Shown piece after piece: positions 17,349-25,859 of a stretch of 64,000 nt of DNA (its first letter is position 1; every line of letters begins with the position of its first letter). The stretch is from Candidatus Sulfotelmatobacter sp. (lineage in GTDB: Bacteria > Acidobacteriota > Terriglobia > Terriglobales > Acidobacteriaceae). Where the stretch lies: contig JASHNU010000019.1 of assembly GCA_030041475.1 (NCBI GenBank), forward strand, positions 62,001 to 126,000. Reading direction: 5' to 3'. The notes below the pieces were generated by a model, which was not told the origin of the DNA, made no database searches, and saw only the letters and a list, made by a program, of their open reading frames with translations. The translations under genes and the position numbers were made by a program.

Positions 17349-17408
17349 AGAGTGATCTGCCGGTCTTCCCCAAGAGAGTGATCTAACGAACTTTCCTTAG
17401 AGCGATCT
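17349..17408. repeat. Three direct repeats upstream of the Asp-box gene
   Basis: AGAGTGATCT at 17349-17358 and 17375-17384 and AGAGCGATCT at 17399-17408, each preceded by a TTCC-type stretch, spaced 26 and 24 bases apart. They lie 50-110 bases upstream of the minus-strand start at 17296, a position fitting regulator binding sites. Confidence 0.5.
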
Positions 17409-17427
17409 TTCGAATTATCGAAAGATC
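17404..17427. promoter_or_regulatory. Perfect 10-base inverted repeat
   Basis: GATCTTTCGA (17404-17413) and TCGAAAGATC (17418-17427) with a 4-base ATTA centre. It overlaps the third direct repeat. It could be an operator for the 17296 gene or a weak hairpin after the gene ending at 17588; no T-run follows, so a terminator is less likely. The rest of the 17297-17587 gap holds nothing else recognised. Confidence 0.45.
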
Positions 17428-17587
17428 AGGTTACGCCCATGATGGCAGGGCAGCCGCAGGCGGGTTACTGGGAGCAACTCGTAGCGCGAGTCGCAAAACA
17501 TCGCTGAACATAACGGGGAATTCCGGCCTTGTCAATGTGAACGGTTTTGCATCTTCCTGGCTGCCGTTTCGCCAAGCGAGAGGAGAA

Positions 17588-19201
17588 TCAGCGCCCGCTG
17601 CCGTCAGCGACGGCGCGGCGCACAAAAACAATCGCCACATCGTCCGAGTAGATCGACTTCCATCGATAGCTCAGCGCCAGGGCGTTCGCCAGCGCAGTAT
17701 CCTTCGGCAGTAGCACACACTGCGCTGGGTGCGTCTCCAGAAATTCCCGCCATCCATCTTCCACCCGGATCATCTTCAAGTAAGACTTGAAGAACGCCTC
17801 CCCATACATGTCGTGGCGGTCATCTACAACCACCGGAATATGGCGATAGATGAGATGCCCACCCCAGAAGTCGGTGCTGAGAACAGAGTTTGCAAGCTGA
17901 TGCTGCTCGAGGAAATCCACGGCCGCGACCGGCATGCGCTTGGAATCAAAATGCGCATCCATAATCTGATTCGAGCCCACCCGGCCACCATGGAAAGCGA
18001 CGGCAAACGTGGCCATGATCGCCATGATTGGCCAAAGGTGACCGCGAGCTTGGGATTCCATCGTGGCCATCCTGCCGAGAAAACCCAGGCTCTCACTTCG
18101 GGCGTCGCCGCGCCATTTCGAGGTTGATGAAATGACTGGTCCAATCAGCAACACCAACAGTATCGACGCGATCGGGATGTTGCGCGAGGCGTACAACCCG
18201 GCGTAAACCGCCAGCAGTAACGTGAGCACCTGGCTCATCCGCAGGGCGCGGCCGTGCGCTGCAACCGCTGCGAACGCAATCAGCAGCAACACCAGGAAAC
18301 ACTTTTGCGCGATCAAGTGAAAATTTGGCGACTGAAATTCATCGATGTGATCCATCAGGAACCGGTCTGTCAGGTACGCGTACACGTGCGCGTCGAGCTT
18401 CCATCCATAAGGATTGACGAAGCTGGCCAAGCCCGAAAGCAGGCCGACCACAAATAAATCGCGCGCGCGCCAGCCGGCGGCGATTCTTGCAAAAGATTCC
18501 TCGATGCGGTCGCCGCGTGCGCGGAGCCGGTCCCACACCGCTCCCAGCCAGAAGATCGCGAGCAGCGCCAATCCAAACAGAACCCCCCCGTGCACATTCA
18601 CCCAGATGATCATGAGCGCGGGCAGAGCCCATATCGACCGGCTTACTCGGCGATGCTCGGAGGTTTTCTCGTAACCATTGAGAATCGCAAACCACGCCAA
18701 CGTAAACAGCCAGCTGACGACGTGCGGCCGCGCCAGGAAGTGAATCATGGACGCAGAAATGGCCAGAAGCACGAGTACGAGGGCTAGAGGTAAATTCGCT
18801 CCGCTCCGCAGAAGCAGGCGAAAAGTGCAGGCAAAAACTGCCGCGATCACCACTGCAGTGAACCAGACAACGCCGTTCAGTCCGCACCATGCGTCCAACT
18901 TCCCCACGGCAACGTCGTACAGCCACTCCCACGCAAACCACTGCAGTCGAACCTGCGACGAAAACGGATCGACACGTGGAACTTCGTGCGTGGCCAGAAT
19001 CTGCTGCCCCGTGCGAATATGCCATCCGATGCCGCCATCGCCCAGCAGCCGCACTGAAAGCGGAGTAAAGACCAGCGCTCCCAGGAGCGCTACAAAAATG
19101 ATGTCGGCCACGGATGGCAGGACCGCGCGCAGCCACGCCCGATTTGCTGAAGGATGGGTTGCCAACGAAGTCACCGGGGAAGTTCTGGAACTCTCCGCCA
19201 T
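17588..19201 (-). CDS. Large polytopic membrane protein, GT-C-like
   Basis: A 537-residue protein with 10-12 membrane segments and a soluble C-terminal region. The first periplasmic loop (LLGDGGIGWHIRTGQQILAT, then VPRVDPFSSQ) resembles GT-C glycosyltransferase-like or DUF2142/mannosyltransferase-type membrane proteins of unknown specificity. The C-terminal part includes VVVDDRHDMYGEAFFKSYLK and a nucleotide-independent alpha/beta-like stretch. ATG 19201 is chosen because it leaves only 25 bases to the divergent ndh start; upstream frame would overlap ndh. No exact family assignment is possible. Confidence 0.65.
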   Translation of the reverse strand: MAESSRTSPVTSLATHPSANRAWLRAVLPSVADIIFVALLGALVFTPLSVRLLGDGGIGWHIRTGQQILATHEVPRVDPFSSQVRLQWFAWEWLYDVAVGKLDAWCGLNGVVWFTAVVIAAVFACTFRLLLRSGANLPLALVLVLLAISASMIHFLARPHVVSWLFTLAWFAILNGYEKTSEHRRVSRSIWALPALMIIWVNVHGGVLFGLALLAIFWLGAVWDRLRARGDRIEESFARIAAGWRARDLFVVGLLSGLASFVNPYGWKLDAHVYAYLTDRFLMDHIDEFQSPNFHLIAQKCFLVLLLIAFAAVAAHGRALRMSQVLTLLLAVYAGLYASRNIPIASILLVLLIGPVISSTSKWRGDARSESLGFLGRMATMESQARGHLWPIMAIMATFAVAFHGGRVGSNQIMDAHFDSKRMPVAAVDFLEQHQLANSVLSTDFWGGHLIYRHIPVVVDDRHDMYGEAFFKSYLKMIRVEDGWREFLETHPAQCVLLPKDTALANALALSYRWKSIYSDDVAIVFVRRAVADGSGR

Positions 19202-19225
19202 CGCGGTGAATCTTATAGATGTGGG

Positions 19226-20653
19226 GTGTCGAACAGCAAGGTGACGGGCGATTCGAAACCACGAGTCGTGATTGTTGGGGCCGGTTTCGGCGGCCTGAAT
19301 GCCGCGCGGGCTTTGGCCCGGGAGCCGGTGCGGGTCACGGTCATTGACCGCAAGAATCACCACACGTTTCAGCCACTGCTGTACCAGGTCGCCACGGCCG
19401 GACTTTCTCCGGGAGAAATTGCCGCACCCATCCGCTCAATCCTGAGCGGTCACAAAAATGTGGAGGTTCTGCTCGCCGATGTGACCGGCTTTGATCTCGA
19501 TCACCGCGTCGTGCAGACCGCTGAGGCGGAGATTCCTTACGATTATCTTGTCGTCGCTGCCGGCGCGAGTCACGCCTACTTCGGACACGACGAGTGGCAG
19601 CCGCTCGCCCCCGGCCTCAAGACGATCGAAGACGCGCTCGAGATCCGGCGCCGCGTATTGCTCGCCTTCGAACTGGCCGAGCGCCAAGTGGCGACTGGAG
19701 AGCCGGGGCCGCCGTTGAATTTCGTGATCGTGGGCGCCGGCGCGACAGGAATCGAGCTGGCCGGAACGCTGGCCGAGATCAGCCGCCACGCCCTGGCCCA
19801 CGATTTCCGCGCCATCGATCCCGCGCGCACCCACATTTTTCTGCTGGAGGGTGGGCCGCGCGTACTCCCTGCCTATCCCGAGGATCTCTCCGTCAGCGCA
19901 CAGAAACAGCTGCACCGGCTGGGCGTCGAAGTGCACACTTCGACGATGGTCACTAGGGTTGAGCCGGGCGCTGTGCACTTCCGCGCGGCCGACTCCAGGG
20001 ACATGCGCCTCGAAGCCGCCGTCGTGCTCTGGGCCGCTGGAGTCGCCGCTTCCCCGTTGGGGAAAAAATTGGGCGTACCGGCCGATCGCGCGGGACGCGT
20101 GCCGGTGCAACCTGATCTGAGCCTAGCCGGCCACACGGAAGTGTTTGTCATCGGTGATCTGGCCGCGGTGAAAGACGGGCAAGGCAAGATGCTGCCCGGC
20201 GTGGCTCCGGTGGCCATGCAGCAAGGACGATTCGTCGCCAAGCTCATCGGTCAGGAGATCAAGTCGCAGGCTGCCCCACCCTCCTCGCGCTCTTTGCGAG
20301 AGGGTGGGAATCCCCGTCCGGCGGTACGCCCCACCTTCCACTACTGGGACAAGGGAAGCCTGGCCACGATCGGCCGCGCCGCCGCAGTCGCCCAATTCGG
20401 CAAAATTCACATTTCCGGTTTCGTCGCGTGGCTGGCGTGGCTGTTCATTCACATTCTGTTTCTTATCGGCTTCCGCAATCGGGTGCTGGTTTTCATTCAA
20501 TGGGCGTGGTCGTATGTGACGTACGAGCGCGGCGCGCGCCTGATCACCGGCAGTACGTACCTGCCCGGATGGACGGCGGCCAATCCTCCCACTGATGAAC
20601 CTTCATCCCCTGAGCTGAACGCGCAAGAAATTCATGCCGCAGCGCCGAAATAG
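19226..20653 (+). CDS. ndh: Type II NADH dehydrogenase (NDH-2)
   Basis: A 475-residue FAD-dependent NADH:quinone oxidoreductase that feeds electrons to the respiratory chain without pumping protons. FAD site VVIVGAGFGGLNAARAL near the N-terminus; NAD site FVIVGAGATGIELAGTLAE (about 166-184); second FAD motif VFVIGDLAAVKDG with GVAPVAMQQGRFVAK following; GSLATIGRAAAVAQF and a hydrophobic C-terminal membrane-binding part (FVAWLAWLFIHILFLIGF). Between the FAD motif and the GSLATIGR motif sits an insert encoded by an inverted repeat (20275-20308). Start GTG 19226 is chosen; GTG 19241 is equally possible. Divergent from the gene starting at 19201. Confidence 0.9.
   Translation: MSNSKVTGDSKPRVVIVGAGFGGLNAARALAREPVRVTVIDRKNHHTFQPLLYQVATAGLSPGEIAAPIRSILSGHKNVEVLLADVTGFDLDHRVVQTAEAEIPYDYLVVAAGASHAYFGHDEWQPLAPGLKTIEDALEIRRRVLLAFELAERQVATGEPGPPLNFVIVGAGATGIELAGTLAEISRHALAHDFRAIDPARTHIFLLEGGPRVLPAYPEDLSVSAQKQLHRLGVEVHTSTMVTRVEPGAVHFRAADSRDMRLEAAVVLWAAGVAASPLGKKLGVPADRAGRVPVQPDLSLAGHTEVFVIGDLAAVKDGQGKMLPGVAPVAMQQGRFVAKLIGQEIKSQAAPPSSRSLREGGNPRPAVRPTFHYWDKGSLATIGRAAAVAQFGKIHISGFVAWLAWLFIHILFLIGFRNRVLVFIQWAWSYVTYERGARLITGSTYLPGWTAANPPTDEPSSPELNAQEIHAAAPK
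20275..20308. repeat. Inverted-repeat element inside the ndh coding region
   Basis: CCCACCCTC (20275-20283) pairs perfectly with GAGGGTGGG (20300-20308); inside, TCGC (20285-20288) pairs with GCGA (20296-20299) after one bulged C, leaving a 7-base loop. The element keeps the reading frame and encodes about 11 residues (PPSSRSLREGG) in a loop absent from typical NDH-2. It resembles a small dispersed hairpin repeat inserted into the gene. Confidence 0.6.
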
Positions 20654-20698
20654 AGCGACAATAGCGGTGAGAACGATTACGTTCCTGCTGGAGTTCTG

Positions 20699-22081
20699 GT
20701 GTCTAACATCCTTACCAAAATGACGTTTGTTTCACTAGAGCGGTTCGCCTGCCTCGCGGTCGCGCTTTGCAGCGTGTTGCTCTGCGTGTCTTCCTGCCCG
20801 TTCTTTTGCACGACCGCTCAGGCGGAGGTCTTGAAGATCACGGTCGACGACACCATCCAGCCCATCAGCGAGGAATACATCGCCCGCGCGCTCGCCGAAG
20901 CACGCCGCCGCAACGATCAAGCGGTCTTGATCGAGATGAATACGCCCGGCGGCCTGGTCGAGTCGACGCGGCAGATTATTGAGCACATCACGACGTCTTC
21001 CGTGCCGGTCATTGTTTACGTGACCCCGACCGGCGGGCATGCTGGTTCCGCCGGCATTTTTATTCTCGAAGCTGCCGACGTAGCCGCCATGGCTCCGGGA
21101 ACCGCAGCGGGAGCGGCCCATCCGGTCGCCCTGATCGGGCCGGTGCAGCTCAAGCCCGATGATGAAATGAAGCGCAAGATAGAGAACGACACCGCCGCAC
21201 TGATGCGCTCGGTCGCGTCCAAGCGCGGCCGCAATGTGGACGCCGCCGAGGGCGCCGTGCGTGAGTCGAAATCCTTCACTGACCAGGAAGCGCTCTCGCA
21301 GCATCTCATCGATTATGTCGCGTCGAGTCCGGAAGACCTGTTTCGCCAGATGCAGGGCAAGAGCTTCAAGCGCTTCAACGGCGAATCGGCCACTTTGAAC
21401 CTGGCGGGCCAGCCCGTTGTCGGATTTGACATGACCCTTCGCGAGCAGGTTCTCGACCGGCTGATGGAGCCCGACCTGGCGTTTCTGCTGCTGGCGATCG
21501 GGGCGCTCGCGCTCTATGTCGAATTCAATCATCCCGGGGCGGTGATTCCGGGAACGGTGGGCGTGGTTTTCATTCTGGTCGCCGCGTTTGCGCTGAACCT
21601 TCTGCCCACCCGTTTTGCGGCGCTGTTCCTGATTCTGGCGGCATTCGCTCTTTTTGCCGCCGAGGCCAAGTTCGCCACCCACGGGGTCTTGACGGTGGGC
21701 GGAATCGCGCTACTGACTCTCGGAGGCCTCCTGCTGGTGGATTCTCCCATCCCAGAAATGCGCGTGCATCTGGTCACGGCGCTCGCCGTCAGCATTCCGC
21801 TCGGCGTCATCACCGCCTTCCTGATGACCATCGCGCTGAAAGCCCGCCGCAACAAAATCGTCACCGGAGTGCAGGGTCTGGTCGGCGAAACCGCAGTGGC
21901 GCAGACCATGCTTTCGCCGCAAGGCAAAGTTTTCGTCCACGGAGAGCTCTGGGATGCGATCGCGCCTTCTTCCCTGCCCGCAGGTCAGTTGGTGGTGATT
22001 CGCAGAGTGGATGGTTTGACGTTGGCCGTTGAACCTCTGGAAACCTCGGTTCCGGTCAATGCGGCATCAGCCGCTCTGTAA
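20699..22081 (+). CDS. nfeD: NfeD-like membrane protein with ClpP-class serine protease domain
   Basis: A 460-residue full-length NfeD (stomatin operon partner 1b type). After a signal/anchor segment, the ClpP/SppA-like domain (about 45-230) has IEMNTPGGLVESTRQIIEHI, VIVYVTPTGGHAGSAGIFIL (nucleophile Ser in AGSAG) and a candidate Lys in ESKSFTDQEAL. Four or five membrane segments follow (about 270-400), then an OB-fold NfeDC domain (VTGVQGLVGETAVAQTMLSP). Such proteins are linked to membrane quality control with stomatin/prohibitin-type proteins; no stomatin gene is adjacent here. GTG 20699 has a TGGAG ribosome site; ATG 20720 is an alternative. Confidence 0.88.
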   Translation: MSNILTKMTFVSLERFACLAVALCSVLLCVSSCPFFCTTAQAEVLKITVDDTIQPISEEYIARALAEARRRNDQAVLIEMNTPGGLVESTRQIIEHITTSSVPVIVYVTPTGGHAGSAGIFILEAADVAAMAPGTAAGAAHPVALIGPVQLKPDDEMKRKIENDTAALMRSVASKRGRNVDAAEGAVRESKSFTDQEALSQHLIDYVASSPEDLFRQMQGKSFKRFNGESATLNLAGQPVVGFDMTLREQVLDRLMEPDLAFLLLAIGALALYVEFNHPGAVIPGTVGVVFILVAAFALNLLPTRFAALFLILAAFALFAAEAKFATHGVLTVGGIALLTLGGLLLVDSPIPEMRVHLVTALAVSIPLGVITAFLMTIALKARRNKIVTGVQGLVGETAVAQTMLSPQGKVFVHGELWDAIAPSSLPAGQLVVIRRVDGLTLAVEPLETSVPVNAASAAL

Positions 22082-22094
22082 ACACGCAGCCCCC

Positions 22095-22820
22095 TCACTT
22101 CAAGTTAAACAGCGCGTTCACATGTGCGGTGACGGTCACCGTCTGTGGCGTGAATTCTTCGGTCGGAGGCGGCGTAGCGGGGACAGACATCGCCGTCATG
22201 GCACGCGCCATCCGCGGCATCACAGGCCGCGGGTTCTCGAATGTGTCGACCGACGCGTAAGATAGATCGCCCAACGCGCGGCCGCTGGCGCGGGCGAGCG
22301 TTTCTGCCGAGTTGCGCGCACGGCGGTATGCGTCTTCCACCGCCTTGTTCTTGGCTTCGTCGATATTGTCGAGCGTGTAACCAAGGGTTTGAGTCTCGCT
22401 CACGTCAGCATCCGCCAGTTGCTGGGTGATGGCGCCGATCTTGGAAAAATCCTTCAGCTTAAGCGTGACGTCCGTCGTGACCCGGTAGCCGACGACCTTG
22501 TGCTTGGGATTCTTCCAGTTATACATGGGCTGAACCGAAAGAAACCCGATCGTAGCGGCCTTGGGTTCAATTCCATTGGCCCGCATCACCTCCCGCACCT
22601 GCTCCACGCTTTTCGAGGCATGCTGGTAAGCAGCTTGTGACGTATCGTCCTGAGCTGAAACGTTGAATTGAATCACGGCGGTGTCCGGCGCGGACTCAAA
22701 TTTTCCGTCGGCACCAACGTAGACCGTGTTAGGCTGCGCCGAAACACTGGGATGCTCCTGCGCGAAGGCGCCTAAGCAGACGATCAAAAGCAGGGGGAGA
22801 AGAAAATGTGCGGCTGACAT
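22095..22820 (-). CDS. SIMPL-domain (DUF541) periplasmic protein
   Basis: A 241-residue exported protein. A signal peptide (FLLPLLLIVCLGAFA) is followed by the SIMPL/DUF541 core: ADGKFESAPDTAVIQFNVSA, VREVMRANGIEPKAATIGFL, YRVTTDVTLKLKDFSKIGAI and TLGYTLDNIDEAKNKAVEDA, with ARNSAETLARASGRALGDLS near the C-terminus. Family members (for example YggE/BP26) are periplasmic or outer-membrane associated with roles in stress tolerance that are poorly defined. A GGAGG ribosome site precedes ATG 22820. The gene is convergent with nfeD, 13 bases apart. Confidence 0.85.
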   Translation of the reverse strand: MSAAHFLLPLLLIVCLGAFAQEHPSVSAQPNTVYVGADGKFESAPDTAVIQFNVSAQDDTSQAAYQHASKSVEQVREVMRANGIEPKAATIGFLSVQPMYNWKNPKHKVVGYRVTTDVTLKLKDFSKIGAITQQLADADVSETQTLGYTLDNIDEAKNKAVEDAYRRARNSAETLARASGRALGDLSYASVDTFENPRPVMPRMARAMTAMSVPATPPPTEEFTPQTVTVTAHVNALFNLK

Positions 22821-22950
22821 GGCGGCCTCCCATGAAAGAAAGTATGAAGCACGGCCGAGAAGTTTCCCAACATATTTCCTTACCCTAAGAACGTGAATGG
22901 TGGTAGGTCTTGCGAGGATAGTGGGGTTTCACCCTTACAGCGGGATTCGT

Positions 22951-24606
22951 CTAGCGCGTAGACCGAGGTCCGGTCAGGGCGAGAACTTCCACTTGCAGAC
23001 CGAGATACTGCAAGCCCTGACCGGAAGATGGCGAGGACGCACCGGTGGCCGGCAGGATGCCAACGGCGCAGTTTTTCCCGGATTTCTTGGCTTCGCGCAA
23101 GCCACAATCGGCGAGGGCCAAAACTTCTTCATAGCCAATGCCACGCGGATCGTGCAGGAACCAGGGAAACGCCACCCACCCCAGAGAGCACGTGCGGTAC
23201 ATAGACTTCCCCGCCCGGCCTAAGGCGAATGGCGTGTCGGCGACGGCCGAGAGTACGCGCTGCGCAAGCAGTTCTGCTTCGTCGCGATTGGTGTAGCGCG
23301 ACACGATCAGGAACTCCTCCCCGCCCCAGCGCACCAGAACGTCCGAGTGGCGGATCGAAGTACTCAGCCGGTGGGACATCTCGATCAACACCTGGTCGCC
23401 GATATCGTGCCCGTAAAGGTCGTTGACCTCCTTGAAATCGTCGGCGTCCACCAGATAGAAGACGAGGTCACGCGTGCGCACATCCAACCCATCGGCATGA
23501 GCGCGGAGAGATTGGCTGACGTCGGCTTCGATCGTGGCCGAAAAGTAGCGGCGATTGCGGAGCCCGGTGAGGGGATCCGTCAGCGAAGCCTCCTGCAGAA
23601 CGACGTTCGAATTGCGCAGTTCGCGGTTCAAAACGTTATGGCGAATAAACAGCAGCAGCGCCATGCCAAACATGGTCGCCAGCGAGACCAGCACACGGAA
23701 GTGAGCCGCTTCGTGAGGGAGACCATGGTCAAAGAGCGTGTAGGCGGCAAGCACGGGCAGCGAAAGCACGGCAGCCATGGCCACGTTCGACATCCACGAG
23801 GTGTAAGACCATGCGTTGTACGATTCGTCCGTCTCGGGTTCTCCGATCGGTAACAGTCCGCGTCCGAGAACAGCCAGGGCGCTGAATGCGGCGAAAGAGG
23901 CTGAGTACGGCACGTCGTACCAGCTGCCCGTGTAATACACGTCCAGCTCGATGGCACGATTGAGGACGTAGAAGGCGATGCCGTTGAATACGACGGTGCC
24001 GCAAAAGAAGGCGTAGAAAGTCTTCCAGCGTCCGGAACTGGTGAGCCAGAAACAGAGGACCACGCCAGCCAGGAGCGCGTTCTCGGCGGCGGAAAGCCAA
24101 TCAAAGTTGCGGTTGTAGGCGCCCTCATTGGGATACAACTGCCAGCAGACTACGAAGGAGACGTAAAGAAAGAGCCACCAGAGCGCGATAAGAGAGAAGT
24201 CCAGAGCTCCCACGCGGGCGCTGCGCGGCGATGGACGCCGGTGTGGACGGAGTAACACGCCGGCAAACATGGGCGCACCGGCCAAAAACAAGAGAGCGTC
24301 GGCCGCACTCATGGGAGGCATTTTCTGGCGCCAGACCAGATCGTAAAGAATCCAAACTAGCTGATCGCCGAACCACAGTGCCCATCCGCCCGCCTGCAGC
24401 AGCCAGAACCAGCGAACGCGGCCCTTGCTTCCCATACCCTCAATGGTGAAGGCAAGGAAGGCCGAGAACATCAGCAGCGCGTCCACGGCGTCGCTGATCG
24501 CCGTCAGCGCGAGACCACGCGGGAGCAATGCGCAGCCCGCCGCGTCGACCGCCACCAGCGCCACGGCAGCCACAAACAATGTCTTGGATGGATTACCGAC
24601 CTTCAA
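22951..24606 (-). CDS. Membrane-bound diguanylate cyclase (GGDEF)
   Basis: A 551-residue protein making cyclic di-GMP. About nine N-terminal hydrophobic segments (1-340) form a membrane sensor of unknown ligand. The GGDEF domain (about 355-525) begins SLTDPLTGLRNRRYFSATIE and has the active-site signature GGEEF (in VRWGGEEFLIV), expected to be active. RHSD five residues before GGEEF matches the RxxD product-inhibition site. The start is TTG 24606, 26 bases after the HD-GYP gene stop; the ribosome site is weak. It forms a likely operon with an upstream HD-GYP phosphodiesterase, so synthesis and breakdown of the messenger are encoded together. Confidence 0.88.
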   Translation of the reverse strand: MKVGNPSKTLFVAAVALVAVDAAGCALLPRGLALTAISDAVDALLMFSAFLAFTIEGMGSKGRVRWFWLLQAGGWALWFGDQLVWILYDLVWRQKMPPMSAADALLFLAGAPMFAGVLLRPHRRPSPRSARVGALDFSLIALWWLFLYVSFVVCWQLYPNEGAYNRNFDWLSAAENALLAGVVLCFWLTSSGRWKTFYAFFCGTVVFNGIAFYVLNRAIELDVYYTGSWYDVPYSASFAAFSALAVLGRGLLPIGEPETDESYNAWSYTSWMSNVAMAAVLSLPVLAAYTLFDHGLPHEAAHFRVLVSLATMFGMALLLFIRHNVLNRELRNSNVVLQEASLTDPLTGLRNRRYFSATIEADVSQSLRAHADGLDVRTRDLVFYLVDADDFKEVNDLYGHDIGDQVLIEMSHRLSTSIRHSDVLVRWGGEEFLIVSRYTNRDEAELLAQRVLSAVADTPFALGRAGKSMYRTCSLGWVAFPWFLHDPRGIGYEEVLALADCGLREAKKSGKNCAVGILPATGASSPSSGQGLQYLGLQVEVLALTGPRSTR

Positions 24607-24632
24607 CCATTGCCGCCTTGCGCGAGCAGATT

Positions 24633-25721
24633 TTAGCCCTTGGCCCCAGTGGAATACGCGACTTTGTCGATCTGGGCCTCGATGTCGCGGCGCAGATCCA
24701 GCCAGATCGAGTCCGGCATCTTAAGAAATACTTCTACGACTTCGGGATCAAACTGAGTGCCGCAGCACCTCTGGATTTCTGCACGGGCCTGCTCAAAAGA
24801 TAGCCTGCGTCGGTACGGTCGATCCGAAGTCATCGCATCCAGCGTATCAGCGACGGAAAAGATGCGCGCCCCCAGCGGAATCTGCTCGCCTTTCAGCTGT
24901 TGCGGATATCCGCTGCCGTCGTAGTGCTCCTGATGCGAATAGACGATCTCCGCCGCTTCAGCAAGGGCAGGAATCTTTTGCACCAGCTTGTAGCCAAGAT
25001 AGCAGTGCTCCCGCATAGTCTTGATCTCGTCCGGCGTGAGTTTTCCGGGCTTGTGGATGATGCTCTCCGGAATCGCGATCTTGCCGACATCATGAAGCAG
25101 GGCGCCCCGCGCAATATTCTCGATCTGTTCCTGCGGAATGCCCATGCTGCGCGCGATCGCTATGGTGTAAGCCGTGACGCGCTGCGAATGACCGTGCGTC
25201 TCTTGGTCCTTGTAGTCAAGAGCATCGACAAGGACCTCGAGGGTGATGTCGTACGAGCGTCTGAGCTCTTTGAGCGCGGCCTGCACTTGATCCGTGCGCG
25301 CCCGCACCAGCGACTCCAGATTCGTCTGATAATTTCGGTTCTCCACTTTGAGGCGGCGGTTTTCCAGAGCGCGGCTGACGGTGTTGAGCAGTTGTTCGCG
25401 CTCGAATGGCTTCAGCAGATAGTCGTAGGCCCCGTTGCGAATGGCCGCCAGCGCGACCGAAATGTCGTGCACGGCGGTAACCATCACCACCGGCATGTCG
25501 GGATATTTTTCCTTGGTGCGGGCCAGCAGGCCGATGCCGTCCAGATCGGCCATCATCAGATCGGAGAGCATTAACTCAAACTCATCGCCGCTGGTGAGGG
25601 CCGCCAGGGCTTCCATGCCAGAAGACGCTTGTTTGCAGGCATATCCGGCCGTTTGCAGCATGGACGAGACGATTTCCCGAATGGGTTCTTCGTCATCAAC
25701 GACAAGAATTCGGTCTGGCAT
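24633..25721 (-). CDS. Response regulator with HD-GYP phosphodiesterase domain
   Basis: A 362-residue cytoplasmic two-component regulator. The receiver domain (about 1-120) has RILVVDDEEPIRE and the phospho-acceptor Asp in LMLSDLMMADLDG, with a conserved Lys in YLLKPFEREQ. A coiled linker leads to the HD-GYP domain (about 165-345) with ALLHDVGKIAIPE and HYDGSGYPQQLKGEQIPLGA, the residues expected for cyclic di-GMP hydrolysis. It is upstream of and probably co-transcribed with a diguanylate cyclase, and divergent from a large histidine kinase (138 bases between starts) that could be its partner. Confidence 0.93.
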   Translation of the reverse strand: MPDRILVVDDEEPIREIVSSMLQTAGYACKQASSGMEALAALTSGDEFELMLSDLMMADLDGIGLLARTKEKYPDMPVVMVTAVHDISVALAAIRNGAYDYLLKPFEREQLLNTVSRALENRRLKVENRNYQTNLESLVRARTDQVQAALKELRRSYDITLEVLVDALDYKDQETHGHSQRVTAYTIAIARSMGIPQEQIENIARGALLHDVGKIAIPESIIHKPGKLTPDEIKTMREHCYLGYKLVQKIPALAEAAEIVYSHQEHYDGSGYPQQLKGEQIPLGARIFSVADTLDAMTSDRPYRRRLSFEQARAEIQRCCGTQFDPEVVEVFLKMPDSIWLDLRRDIEAQIDKVAYSTGAKG

Positions 25722-25859
25722 GCGGATACACGAAAGGCTATCGGCGATTGTACCCTTTCGGCGAGATTCCGAAAGTAATCATTGAGGTCCGGAAACTGCG
25801 TGGCAATCGCACCGGTCCGTGATATTCAAACACAAGGAATACGTACGTCCGCGAACGTG

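Noticed and set aside
17404-17427. Palindrome as a rho-independent terminator for the 17588 gene
   Set aside because: It is 160 bases past the stop and lacks a T-run, so an operator-like role is equally or more likely; kept only as a regulatory candidate.
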